Part shown: positions 8,618 through 16,675 of the stretch, piece by piece | How the letters are laid out: each line of letters opens with the position of its first letter | How positions within the stretch are numbered: position 1 is the first letter of the stretch | DNA from: Streptomyces nigrescens | Lineage (GTDB): Bacteria > Actinomycetota > Actinomycetes > Streptomycetales > Streptomycetaceae | DNA: 64,000 nucleotides | Assembly (NCBI GenBank): GCA_024349765.1 | Contig: AP026073.1 | Span: 558,001 to 622,000, forward strand | Direction of reading: 5' to 3' | Position numbers and translations under genes: made by a program | Notes under the pieces: generated by a model | The model's database searches: none | Told to the model about the DNA's origin: nothing | What the model saw: the letters and a program-made list of their open reading frames with translations, nothing else

Positions 8618-10696
8618 TCAGCGTGCGTACAGGCCCGCCGCCGCCCACCGGCGGCGTTCCTTGCGGGTCTCCGGCGCCTGGCGCTCGCCCTGCGCGTACA
8701 GGGCGTCGATCTCCGCCGCGTAGGCCCGTACGATCGCCGCCCGGCGCAGCTTCATCGACGGCGTCACCAGGCCGGACTGCTGGCTGAACTCGCCCGGCAG
8801 GATGCGGAAGGCGCGGATCGACTCGGCGCGGGACACCGAGGCGTTGGCGCGCGCCACGGCCCGCCGGACCTCGGCCTGCAACTGCTCCTCCGGCGACGGC
8901 CCCGAGTCCGCACCGCTGCCGCCCGTACCGCCCTCCTCCGGCTCGCCGCGCAGCTTCCGCCACTGCGCCAGTGCCTCCGGATCGAGGGTGATCAGCGCCG
9001 TCACGTACGGCCGGTTGTCGCCGACGACCACGCACTGCGAGATCAGCGGATGGGCACACAGCCGCTGCTCCAGCCCCAGCGGGGCGACGCTCTTGCCGTT
9101 GCTGGTGATGATGATGTCCTTCTTGCGGCCGGTGATGACCAGATAGCCGTCGTCGTCCAGGTGCCCGAGGTCGCCGGTCGGCAGCCAGCCGTCGTACAGC
9201 CCGCTGGCGGGAGCGGTGCCGGTGCGGGGACCGTGGCCGCCGCCGGGGCCGTGGCCGGCGCGGGGTCCGTGGCCGGTGCCGGGGGAGGGGCCGTTGCCCG
9301 CGCCGCGCCGGTGCCGGCCGCCCGGTACGGCGCCGGCACCGGCGGCCTGGGCGCCGACCCCGCCCCCGTCGTCCTCCTCGTCGTCCAGATAGCCCGCGAA
9401 CACCACCGGCCCGCGCACCCACACCTCGCCGTCCAGCGCCAGATGGATCGCGCTGCCGGGCAGCGGCAGGCCCACCGTCCCGAAGCGGACCCGGCCCGGC
9501 GGCTGGGCGGTGATCGCACCGCTGGTCTCCGTCAGGCCGTAGCCGTCGTAGACGGTGATGCCGATGCCGGCGAAGAGCAGTCCCAGCTCCCGCAGCAGCG
9601 GCGAACCGCCGGACACCGCGGTCCGCACCCGGCCGCCCAGCAGGTCCCGGATGCGGGAGTACACCAGCCGCTCGTAGAGCGCGTGCCGGGCCCGCAGGAA
9701 GGGGTCGGGGCCGCGCCCGGTGCCGCGGGCCTCCGCGGCCTGCGCCTCGGCGTAGCGCACCGCGACCGTCATCGCCGCGTCGAACGTCCGCCGTCGGCCG
9801 GCCCGTTCGGCGGCGAGCCGGGCACGGGCGCAGATCTTCTCGAAGACGTGCGGCACCGCGAACAGGAACGTCGGCCGGAACGACGCCAGGGCGGGCAGCA
9901 GCTCCTCCGAGGTCGGGTCGGGCTGATGGGCGAGCTTGACCCCGCCGCGCAGGCACGCGACCTGCACCACGAGCCCGTAGACGTGCGCGAACGGCAGGAA
10001 CGCCAGCAGCGACGGGCGTTCGCCGGGCGGGGCCAGGAGTCCGCCCCAGCCCGCGTAGAGGGTGTCGCACTCGGCGGCGAGATTGGCGTGCGTGATGACG
10101 CAGCCGCGCGGGCGCCCGGTGGTGCCCGAGGTGTGCACGATCGCCGCGGTCGAACCGGGCGTGACGGCGTGCCGCAGCCGGTGCACATCGGCCTCGGTCA
10201 GCCGGGTGCCCTCCTCCATCAGCCGCTGCACGCAGTCCAGGTCCAGCTGCCACAGCCGGCGCAGCCGGGAGCGCGCGTCGCACGCCTCCGCCACGGTCAT
10301 GGCGTGCGCCTCGTGCTCGACGACGATCGCCGTGACGTCCGCCCCGTTGAGGATGCAGCGCAGCTGCTCGGCCGACGCGGTCGGGTAGACCGGCACCAAC
10401 TCCCCGCCGATCGCCCACAGCGCATAGCTGAACAGCGTCCACTCGTAACGGGTCCGGGACATCAGCGCGACCCGCGCGCCGGGCCGGATCCCGTCCGCCA
10501 ACAGCCCCCTGGCCAGGGCCATCACCTCGTCGCGGAATTCCCGGGCGGTCACCTCCTGCCAGCCGTCCGGCGCCCGGTCGTCGCGCCGCGCCAGCTGGGC
10601 GAAGTCCGGCTGGTGTGCGGCGGTGTCGAAGACGGAGTCGGCGAGACCGCCGGTCCGCAGCGGAGCCGCCAGGGCCGGAACGCTGATGTCGCGCAC
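8618..10696 (-). CDS. Long-chain acyl-CoA synthetase (FadD-type)
   Basis: This 692-aa adenylate-forming enzyme activates a fatty acid with ATP and CoA. Family motifs are intact: the P-loop HTSGTTGRPRG, the YGLTETSG motif, the hinge-region YDGWLPTGDLG, and the C-terminal GRKKDIIITSNGKSVAP. The start is GTG at 10696 with AGGAGG close upstream. Oddly, about 55 low-complexity residues rich in Gly, His, Pro and Arg (roughly 444-500; DNA 9203-9365) are inserted between the AGYLDDEEDD segment and the YDGWLPTGD motif, near the hinge between the large and small lobes. The chain-length preference cannot be read from sequence. Confidence 0.9.
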   Translation of the reverse strand: MRDISVPALAAPLRTGGLADSVFDTAAHQPDFAQLARRDDRAPDGWQEVTAREFRDEVMALARGLLADGIRPGARVALMSRTRYEWTLFSYALWAIGGELVPVYPTASAEQLRCILNGADVTAIVVEHEAHAMTVAEACDARSRLRRLWQLDLDCVQRLMEEGTRLTEADVHRLRHAVTPGSTAAIVHTSGTTGRPRGCVITHANLAAECDTLYAGWGGLLAPPGERPSLLAFLPFAHVYGLVVQVACLRGGVKLAHQPDPTSEELLPALASFRPTFLFAVPHVFEKICARARLAAERAGRRRTFDAAMTVAVRYAEAQAAEARGTGRGPDPFLRARHALYERLVYSRIRDLLGGRVRTAVSGGSPLLRELGLLFAGIGITVYDGYGLTETSGAITAQPPGRVRFGTVGLPLPGSAIHLALDGEVWVRGPVVFAGYLDDEEDDGGGVGAQAAGAGAVPGGRHRRGAGNGPSPGTGHGPRAGHGPGGGHGPRTGTAPASGLYDGWLPTGDLGHLDDDGYLVITGRKKDIIITSNGKSVAPLGLEQRLCAHPLISQCVVVGDNRPYVTALITLDPEALAQWRKLRGEPEEGGTGGSGADSGPSPEEQLQAEVRRAVARANASVSRAESIRAFRILPGEFSQQSGLVTPSMKLRRAAIVRAYAAEIDALYAQGERQAPETRKERRRWAAAGLYAR

Positions 10697-10870
10697 AGCA
10701 CCTCCTAGGTGTTCCCCCTTGGTCCCCGGTCCCCCCCCTCCCGGTCCACCGCCGTCCCGACGGCAGGGAGGGCAAGTTACCCACAGGTGTCCCGGCTGCC
10801 CAGGTCTACGGCTACTCTTGAGCGGAAGACGACAAGTCCTGGTAAGCGGGTAGGCGGAAGGGGGCGCAGC

Positions 10871-11176
10871 ATGTACCGCCTCGTCGATGCATGGCGTCTG
10901 TACACCTCCGCGATCCTCTTCCTCCTCGCCGGCCTCCTCCTCGCCCAGACGGGCCTGACGACGGCGCTGACCGCGGCCGCGACCACCGCGGCGCTGCTGT
11001 TGCTGTGCAGCGCCTTCCTGATCGCGTCCTGCGCGCAGCCGGTGCCACCGGGGCGGATCCGTACGGCGATCCGCGACCGTGAGCGGCGTACGGCGTTCCT
11101 GCCGCAACGCGACCCCGACGCGGCCGGCCGGCCGCGCCCCCGAGCACCGGGCCGTTCCCTCCCGACGGCCGCGTAG
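10871..11176 (+). CDS. Small membrane protein, DUF6412-like
   Basis: This 101-aa protein has one or two hydrophobic helices (about residues 12-52) and a basic, Arg-rich tail. The start ATG at 10871 follows a GGGGGC purine-rich stretch. It lies 133 bp upstream of a YidC/Oxa1-family gene, a pairing I recall for DUF6412 proteins in Streptomyces; the family assignment is from memory. A role with the insertase is inferred from position only. Confidence 0.65.
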   Translation: MYRLVDAWRLYTSAILFLLAGLLLAQTGLTTALTAAATTAALLLLCSAFLIASCAQPVPPGRIRTAIRDRERRTAFLPQRDPDAAGRPRPRAPGRSLPTAA

Positions 11177-11309
11177 ACGCACGGGCACAGCCCGCATTCC
11201 TGACGGAATTCCCGTATCCCGGGCTCCCGTTCCCCTTTCTCGCGTCCACGCAGCTCGTCACGCCGCATTCCTGTCTCCCGGCACGACGAGACCCGTGGAG
11301 GGCTCACCC

Positions 11310-12332
11310 ATGTCCATGTTCGGCTTCCTCGGCGATGCGCTCGGGCGCGGCGCCGCAGTCCTCGAACCGCTCTTCGGCGGTGCGGCCGTGGCCGTCACCA
11401 TCGTCCTGTTCACCCTCGCGGTACGCGCCGCGCTGCATCCGCTCGCCCGCGCCGCGGCCCGCGGCGAGAAGGCCCGCGCGGCCCTCGCCCCGCAACTCGC
11501 GGCACTCCAGCGCAAGCACAAGAACGACCCCGAGCGGCTGCAGAAGGCGATGGCCGACCTCTACGCCAGGACCGGCGCCTCGCCGCTGGCCGGCTGCCTG
11601 CCGACGCTGCTCCAACTGCCCGTGTTCTTCGTGATGTACCACCTCTTCTCCACCGGGGGCAGCGGTCTGCTCGACCACACCCTGCTGGGCGCACCGCTCG
11701 GCGGCCGGTGGAGCGGGGCCCTGGCGGGCGGCGGCCCCTTCGGCCCGCAGGGCCTGGTCTACCTCGCGCTGTTCGTACTGGTCACGGCGGTCGCCACCTG
11801 GAACTACCGGCGCGCCCGCGCCACCCGGGCCGAGGCACCGGCGCCGGACCGCTCGCTGCCCGGCATGGCCTCGATGGCGAAGCTGATGCCGCTGCTGTCC
11901 TACGGCACGCTGATCACGGTGGCGGTGGTCCCGCTGGCCGCCGGTCTGTACATGGTGACGACCACGACCTGGACGGCCTGCGAACGGGCGCTGCTGCAGC
12001 GGAACAAGGAGGACGACGGGAGCACGCAGCAGAAGCAGCGCCAAGGTGAGGCCCCGGCCGCCGAGGCGGGGGACCCGGCCCCTGCGAAGAAGCCGGCGGA
12101 CGCACCTGTGAACGGTACGCCTCCCGTCGCCACCCCCACCCCTCGGCGCGTACCGCAGCAGCGCGCGCCCAAGAGCCGGGCGGCCCGGCAGCGGGCGGCC
12201 CGGGCGCGGGCCAACGCGCAGGCGCGAACCCGGGCCGACGCACCGACGCGACGGCCCCTGGCAGCCGACGCTCAGGCGAGGACCCGGGCCGGCTCGGGTG
12301 ACGCCGAACAGATCATTACTACCGCTCAGTAA
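11310..12332 (+). CDS. yidC: YidC/Oxa1-family membrane protein insertase
   Basis: This 340-aa protein contains the Oxa1/YidC/Alb3 core in residues 1-230: a first transmembrane helix, the charged cytoplasmic hairpin (MADLYARTGASPLAGCLPTL, the family signature), and later helices including MYHLF, LVYLALFVLV and LMPLLSYGTL. It lacks the large N-terminal periplasmic domain of Gram-negative YidC. The C-terminal 100 residues are an unstructured Ala/Arg/Lys-rich tail. The start ATG at 11310 has GGAGGG upstream. This is probably a second, accessory YidC rather than the housekeeping copy next to rpmH, since no such neighbours are seen. Confidence 0.85.
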   Translation: MSMFGFLGDALGRGAAVLEPLFGGAAVAVTIVLFTLAVRAALHPLARAAARGEKARAALAPQLAALQRKHKNDPERLQKAMADLYARTGASPLAGCLPTLLQLPVFFVMYHLFSTGGSGLLDHTLLGAPLGGRWSGALAGGGPFGPQGLVYLALFVLVTAVATWNYRRARATRAEAPAPDRSLPGMASMAKLMPLLSYGTLITVAVVPLAAGLYMVTTTTWTACERALLQRNKEDDGSTQQKQRQGEAPAAEAGDPAPAKKPADAPVNGTPPVATPTPRRVPQQRAPKSRAARQRAARARANAQARTRADAPTRRPLAADAQARTRAGSGDAEQIITTAQ

Positions 12333-12334
12333 CG

Positions 12335-12368
12335 GTCCAGTCCGTGAACGGGGTCTTGCGGACTGGAC
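12335..12368. terminator. Terminator-like hairpin after yidC
   Basis: A 10-bp perfect stem GTCCAGTCCG/CGGACTGGAC begins 2 nt after the yidC stop. Confidence 0.6.
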
Positions 12369-12470
12369 TCCGTTCTCGGAGGATCGACCAAATCGCTCGA
12401 TGGCCGTCCCCCATCGGCCGGCCCGGAAGACCCTTCCAGGGCCGACCCTTCGACCACGGGAGTTGAACCG

Positions 12471-13328
12471 ATGAAGCTGCTGCGTGTCGGAACGGTGGGG
12501 GCGGAACGCCCGGCGCTGCTCGACGAGGAAGGGGTCCTGCGGGACCTGTCGGGACTGGTGCCGGACATCGACGGAACGCTGCTCGCGGACGACGGGAAAC
12601 TCGCCCGGATCCGCGCCGCGGCGGCCGCCGGCGACCTGCCCGCGCTGGACGCCACCGGGCTGCGCACCGGTCCGCCGGTGGCCCGGATCGGCAAGATCGT
12701 GTGCATCGGGCTGAACTACCACGACCACGCCCGCGAGACCGGCGCCCCGACCCCCGAGGAGCCGATCATCTTCATGAAGGCCCCGGACACGGTCGTCGGG
12801 CCGGACGACACGGTGCTCGTGCCGCGCGGCAGCGTGAAGACCGACTGGGAGGTCGAGCTGGCGGTCGTCATCGGCCGTACCGCCCGCTACCTGGAGACCG
12901 ACGAGCAGGCGCTGGCGGCGGTGGCCGGTTACGCGGTGGCGCACGACGTCTCGGAGCGCGCCTTCCAGATCGAGCGCGGCGGCCAGTGGGACAAGGGCAA
13001 GAACTGCGAGACGTTCAACCCGCTGGGCCCGTGGCTGGTGACCGCCGACGAGATACCCGACCCGCAGGCCCTCGGCATCCGGCTGTGGGTCAACGGCGAC
13101 CTGAAGCAGGACGGCACGACCGCGGAGCAGATCTTCCCGGTGGCCGAAGTGGTCCGCTACGTCAGCCAGTTCATGACCCTGTACCCCGGCGACGTCATCA
13201 ACACCGGCACCCCGGCCGGTGTCGCGATGGGCCGGCCCGAACCCAAGCCGTACCTGAGGCCGGGCGATGTCGTCGAGCTCGAGATCGACGGACTGGGGCG
13301 TCAGCGGCAGCAGCTCAAGGCTGCCTGA
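12471..13328 (+). CDS. Fumarylacetoacetate hydrolase (FAH) family protein
   Basis: This 285-aa protein has the FAH C-terminal domain (about residues 70-283). KIVCIGLNYHDHARETG opens the domain, IIFMKAPDTVVGPDD follows, and the metal-binding Glu pair lies in DWEVELAVVIG. GDVINTGTPAGVAMG is the conserved C-terminal loop. Members are isomerases, hydrolases or decarboxylases of beta-diketo acids, e.g. 2-hydroxyhepta-2,4-diene-1,7-dioate isomerase. Substrate cannot be assigned. It is monocistronic, and its stop is followed immediately by the structured spacer at 13331-13818. Confidence 0.85.
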   Translation: MKLLRVGTVGAERPALLDEEGVLRDLSGLVPDIDGTLLADDGKLARIRAAAAAGDLPALDATGLRTGPPVARIGKIVCIGLNYHDHARETGAPTPEEPIIFMKAPDTVVGPDDTVLVPRGSVKTDWEVELAVVIGRTARYLETDEQALAAVAGYAVAHDVSERAFQIERGGQWDKGKNCETFNPLGPWLVTADEIPDPQALGIRLWVNGDLKQDGTTAEQIFPVAEVVRYVSQFMTLYPGDVINTGTPAGVAMGRPEPKPYLRPGDVVELEIDGLGRQRQQLKAA

Positions 13329-13330
13329 TT

Positions 13331-13818
13331 CCCACGTACCCGTCTGTCCCGCCGCGGGTGTTGTTCGCCGTGGCGCCTGCGGCGGGCTGGGTGGTTTGTG
13401 GGTGCGGTGACGGGCCTCCGGGGCCGGTTGTGTGGACTGCTGACGCTTTACGTCCACACAACCGGCCCCTCCGGCCCGTCCCCTCCCGTGAGAGGGGAAG
13501 AAAACGATGGTGGGGGTGCACGTAATGCCCACCCGCGCGCAGCCAAGAGACAACGCTCGCCCCCGACCAGCTCAGTAACTCCCACTCACGGGAGGGGGTG
13601 GACCGGAGGACGAAGTCTGGAGGGCCGGCACCGCACCCGACACACAAACGCCCGCCGCCAGGCGCAACGGCGAGACGACCCGCGGCGGGACAGACGGGTA
13701 CGTGCGGGGCGCCGCAAAGCGCGCAACGGCGACCAAGACCCGCGGCGAGAAAGCCAGGTACGTGGGAGGCGCCGCAAAGCGCAGCGCCCCGCGGCGGGAC
13801 GGCCAGGTACGTGGGGAG
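13331..13818. repeat. Structured convergent spacer: inverted repeat plus degenerate tandem units
   Basis: This spacer lies between the convergent FAH and Gfo/Idh/MocA genes. A perfect 27-bp inverted repeat pairs 13333-13359 with 13678-13704. Weaker inverted similarity continues inward to the CTCCGG/CTCCAG boundary. Toward the right end, three degenerate units beginning CGCGGCG and containing GGTACGTG start at 13681, 13741 and 13790. No convincing reading frame was found. The hairpin at 13420-13469 is annotated separately. Confidence 0.75.
13420..13469 (+). ncRNA. Conserved-loop hairpin element, copy 1
   Basis: A perfect 18-bp stem (GGGGCCGGTTGTGTGGAC) closes a 14-nt loop TGCTGACGCTTTAC. Two further copies with the identical loop but different, still perfectly paired stems occur at 53908-53957 and, on the other strand, at 54111-54160. 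CTCCGG precedes the stem, and a C-rich CCCCTCCCG block follows. Whether it acts as RNA (terminator, 3' stabiliser) or as a DNA palindrome is unknown. Confidence 0.7.
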
Positions 13819-14952
13819 TTAGCTCAGTGCAACGGTTCGGCCTTCTGTCGCCGAGCGCTTCGCGGCCTCCAGGACGCGGAGGGTGGCCGCGGCCTCGGTG
13901 GCGGTGACCGGGGGGTCGCCGCCTTCGCGGAGGGCGCGGGCGATCGCGGCGTAGTAGGCGGGGTAGTCGCCCGGGAGGGTGGGGACGGGGTCGCCGCCGC
14001 CCATTCGGGGGGAGGCGCCGGCACCGAGGCGGCCCCAGCAGGCCTTCGGCTCCACGCCCCACTCCACGTCCTCGTCGCCGGGGCGCCGGCCCTCGCGGAG
14101 GGCGGCCTCCTGGGGGTCGAGGCCGTGCTTGGTGTAGCCCGCCTTGCTGCCCAGCACCCGGAAGCGGGGGCCCAGCAGGGCGGCGGTGGCGCTCACCCAG
14201 AGGTGTGAGCGGACGCCGTTGGCGTGGGTGAGGGCGAGGAAGGTGTCGTCGTCGGCCTCGGCGCCGGGGCGGCGGACGTCGGACTCGGCGTAGACGGAGA
14301 CGACCGGGCCGAAGAGGGTCAGCGCCTGGTCGGCGAGGTGGCTGCCGAGGTCGTAGAGGAGACCGCCGATCTCGGCGGGGTCGCCGGACTCGCGCCAGCC
14401 GCCCTTGGGGGTCGGGCGCCAGCGCTCGAAGCGGGACTCGAAGCGCTGGACGTCGCCGAGGGCGCCCTCCTCGACGAGCTTGCGGACGGTGCGGAAGTCG
14501 TTGTCCCAGCGGCGGTTCTGGAAGACCGAGAGCAGCAGGCCGCGGTCGGCGGCGAGCGCGGCGAGCTTGTCGGCCTCCGCGGCCGTGGCGGCCAGCGGCT
14601 TGTCGACGACCACCGGCAGCCCGGCCTCCAACGCCGCGGTGGCGAGCGGCACATGGGTCTTGTTGGGCGACGCCACCACGATCAGGTCCAGCTCGGCGGC
14701 GCGGTCGAGGACCTCCTCGGCGGTGGGGACCGTCCGCACCTGCGGATGCTCGGCGCGGGCCTGCGCCTGCCGCTCCGGATTGCTGGTGGAGACGGTGTCG
14801 AGCAGCAGTCCATCGGTGGCCGCGATCAGCGGGGCGTGGAAGACGGAGCCGGCCAGGCCGTAGCCGAGCAGGCCGACCCGCAGGGGTGCGCCGGGGGAGC
14901 CGCCGTTCCGCTGCGGTGCGCCGATCGGGCTCTTCTCGCTCGTCTCACTCAT
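13819..14952 (-). CDS. Gfo/Idh/MocA-family oxidoreductase
   Basis: This 377-aa NAD(P)-dependent dehydrogenase has a Rossmann domain opening with VGLLGYGLAGSVFHAPLI (about residue 28). The catalytic-lysine motif is VVDKPLA (in place of EKP), followed by a C-terminal substrate domain with GGLLYDLGSHLADQ. Family members act on sugars, inositols and related compounds. ATG at 14952 is favoured; a GTG at 14961 would lie inside the operator. It is divergent from a ROK regulator around a perfect palindrome, suggesting sugar-responsive control. Confidence 0.88.
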   Translation of the reverse strand: MSETSEKSPIGAPQRNGGSPGAPLRVGLLGYGLAGSVFHAPLIAATDGLLLDTVSTSNPERQAQARAEHPQVRTVPTAEEVLDRAAELDLIVVASPNKTHVPLATAALEAGLPVVVDKPLAATAAEADKLAALAADRGLLLSVFQNRRWDNDFRTVRKLVEEGALGDVQRFESRFERWRPTPKGGWRESGDPAEIGGLLYDLGSHLADQALTLFGPVVSVYAESDVRRPGAEADDDTFLALTHANGVRSHLWVSATAALLGPRFRVLGSKAGYTKHGLDPQEAALREGRRPGDEDVEWGVEPKACWGRLGAGASPRMGGGDPVPTLPGDYPAYYAAIARALREGGDPPVTATEAAATLRVLEAAKRSATEGRTVALS

Positions 14953-14960
14953 GCCCACCA

Positions 14961-14983
14961 CTTAAGCAACGCTGTTGCTTAAG
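14961..14983. promoter_or_regulatory. Perfect palindrome, probable ROK operator
   Basis: CTTAAGCAAC-GCT-GTTGCTTAAG, with 10-bp perfect arms, sits between the divergent oxidoreductase and ROK genes. It is AT-rich against the background and 9 nt from the oxidoreductase start. Confidence 0.8.
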
Positions 14984-15009
14984 TGCAAGCCTTGGCGGAC
15001 AATGGGGGC

Positions 15010-16170
15010 GTGACCAGCACCGATTTCCCTTCTTTCGGCGGCGTCGCCGGTTCGGTGGGCGCCAACCTCCCCGCGCTGCGCGGGCACAACACCGCGCTGG
15101 TGCTGGGCCTGCTGCGCGCGGCCGGGGAAGCGGGGGTCAGCCGGCTGGAGCTCGCCGCGCAGACCGGGCTGACCCCGCAGGCCGTCAGCAAGATCACCGC
15201 GCGGCTGCGTACCGAGGGCCTGGCCGCCGAGGCGGGCCGCCGCGCCTCGACGGGCGGCAAACCCGCCACCGCCCTGCGGCTGGTCCCCGGCGCCCGGCAT
15301 GCCGTCGGGCTGCATCTGGACCGCGACGAGCTCACCGCCGTCCGCGTCGACCTCGCCGGCCGCGCGGTCGCCGTCCGGCACACCCCGCTCGCCCTGGCCG
15401 CCGGCGCGGAGCGGGTGCTCGGCACCGTCGAACGGGAGGTCGCGGCGCTGCTCGCCGGGGCCGCGGGGCCGCCGGTCCTGGGTGTGGGCGTGGCCTGCCC
15501 GGGCCCGCTGGACCACACGTCAGGGGTGCTGCACCGCGTCACCGGCGCCCCCGAGTGGGACGGCTTCCCGCTGCGGGACGTCCTCGCCGCGCGGTTCGGC
15601 CTGCCCGCCGTGCTCGACAAGGACACCAACGCCGCGGCGCTCGGGCTCGCGCAGGGCATGCCCGCGGGCGCGGGCTCCTTCGGCTATCTGCATCTGGGCA
15701 CCGGCCTCGGCGCCGGTCTCGTCCTGGGCGGCAGCCTCTACCGTGGCCCGCGCACCGGCGCCGGCGAATTCGGCCACCAGATCGTCCAGTTGGACGGCCC
15801 GCGCTGCGGTTGCGGGCAGCGGGGCTGCATAGAGGCGCTGTGCCTGGCGGCGGTGGCCCGCGGTGATCTCCCGGGCGCCGCGCGGGCGCTGGGCGTGGGC
15901 GCGGCCAATCTCGTCGAACTCCTCGACATCGACCGGGTCCTGCTCGGCGGGCGCACCGTCCTCGACCACCCCGAGGAATTCCTCGGCGGGGTGTCCCGGG
16001 CGCTGGCCGCCCAGGCCCGCACCCGCGGCGGCCCCGGCACCCGGACCGCGGTGTCCGTGGCGCTCGCCCCCGGCGGCGCCCGGACGGTCGCCGACGGCGC
16101 GGCGGAGCTGGTCCTCGCCCCGCTCTTCGGCGGCCGGCCGCCCGTACGACAGGCCGGGCAAGGGGACTGA
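15010..16170 (+). CDS. ROK-family transcriptional regulator
   Basis: This 386-aa protein has an N-terminal winged helix (about residues 30-85, with VSRLELAAQTGLTPQAVSKITARL) and a C-terminal ROK sugar-kinase-like domain. The zinc-binding ROK signature CGCGQRGCIE is near residue 268, and LGVGVACPGPLD marks the kinase-fold part. DKDTNAAALG contains the conserved Asp-rich segment. The start is uncertain: GTG at 15010 follows a G-rich stretch, while GTG at 14983 overlaps the palindrome. It likely binds the 14961-14983 palindrome and represses the oxidoreductase until a sugar is present. Confidence 0.88.
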   Translation: MTSTDFPSFGGVAGSVGANLPALRGHNTALVLGLLRAAGEAGVSRLELAAQTGLTPQAVSKITARLRTEGLAAEAGRRASTGGKPATALRLVPGARHAVGLHLDRDELTAVRVDLAGRAVAVRHTPLALAAGAERVLGTVEREVAALLAGAAGPPVLGVGVACPGPLDHTSGVLHRVTGAPEWDGFPLRDVLAARFGLPAVLDKDTNAAALGLAQGMPAGAGSFGYLHLGTGLGAGLVLGGSLYRGPRTGAGEFGHQIVQLDGPRCGCGQRGCIEALCLAAVARGDLPGAARALGVGAANLVELLDIDRVLLGGRTVLDHPEEFLGGVSRALAAQARTRGGPGTRTAVSVALAPGGARTVADGAAELVLAPLFGGRPPVRQAGQGD

Positions 16171-16216
16171 CGGGGACCGGCGGGCGCGGACGCCGTGTTC
16201 CCCGTGGCGCGTGCCC

Positions 16217-16582
16217 CTACGGCGTGTGGCAGACCGCCTCGATGTTGTGGCCGTCGGGATCGCGGACGAACGCCCCGTAGTACGCCTCGTGGTACTCCGG
16301 CCACACCCGCGGCGCGTGCAGCGACTCCGCGCCGGCCGCGACCGCCGCGGCGTGGAAGGCGTCGACCGCCGCCCGGTCCGGCGCGCTGAACGCCAGATGG
16401 AGTTCGCGGCCCGGGCCCTCGTCCGTGGCCGGGACGAGCCAGAGCGTGTGGCCCGTCGTGCCGAAGCAGAGGAACTCCCCGAACTCCTTCGTCCGTACGC
16501 CGCCGAGCGGGGCGAGCACCCGGTCGTAGAAGGCGGCGCTGGTCGCCACGTCCGTCACCTGGACCGCTATGTGATCGAGCAT
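16217..16582 (-). CDS. VOC-family (glyoxalase-like) protein
   Basis: This 121-aa single vicinal-oxygen-chelate domain begins MLDHIAVQVTDVATSAAFYD, typical of the family, and ends FVRDPDGHNIEAVCHTP, where the final Glu is a usual metal ligand. Substrate is unknown. It is small and monocistronic, convergent with the ROK gene and divergent from the GntR gene that opens the phosphonate cluster. Confidence 0.85.
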   Translation of the reverse strand: MLDHIAVQVTDVATSAAFYDRVLAPLGGVRTKEFGEFLCFGTTGHTLWLVPATDEGPGRELHLAFSAPDRAAVDAFHAAAVAAGAESLHAPRVWPEYHEAYYGAFVRDPDGHNIEAVCHTP

Positions 16583-16675
16583 GCGCCCAGCGTGCCACCG
16601 GCCGCGCCCGGCTGTCGCCCGGATATTCGCGGCCCGGTCCCCGGCCGGCCCGCCCCCGGGTGCGAGGATCACCGC

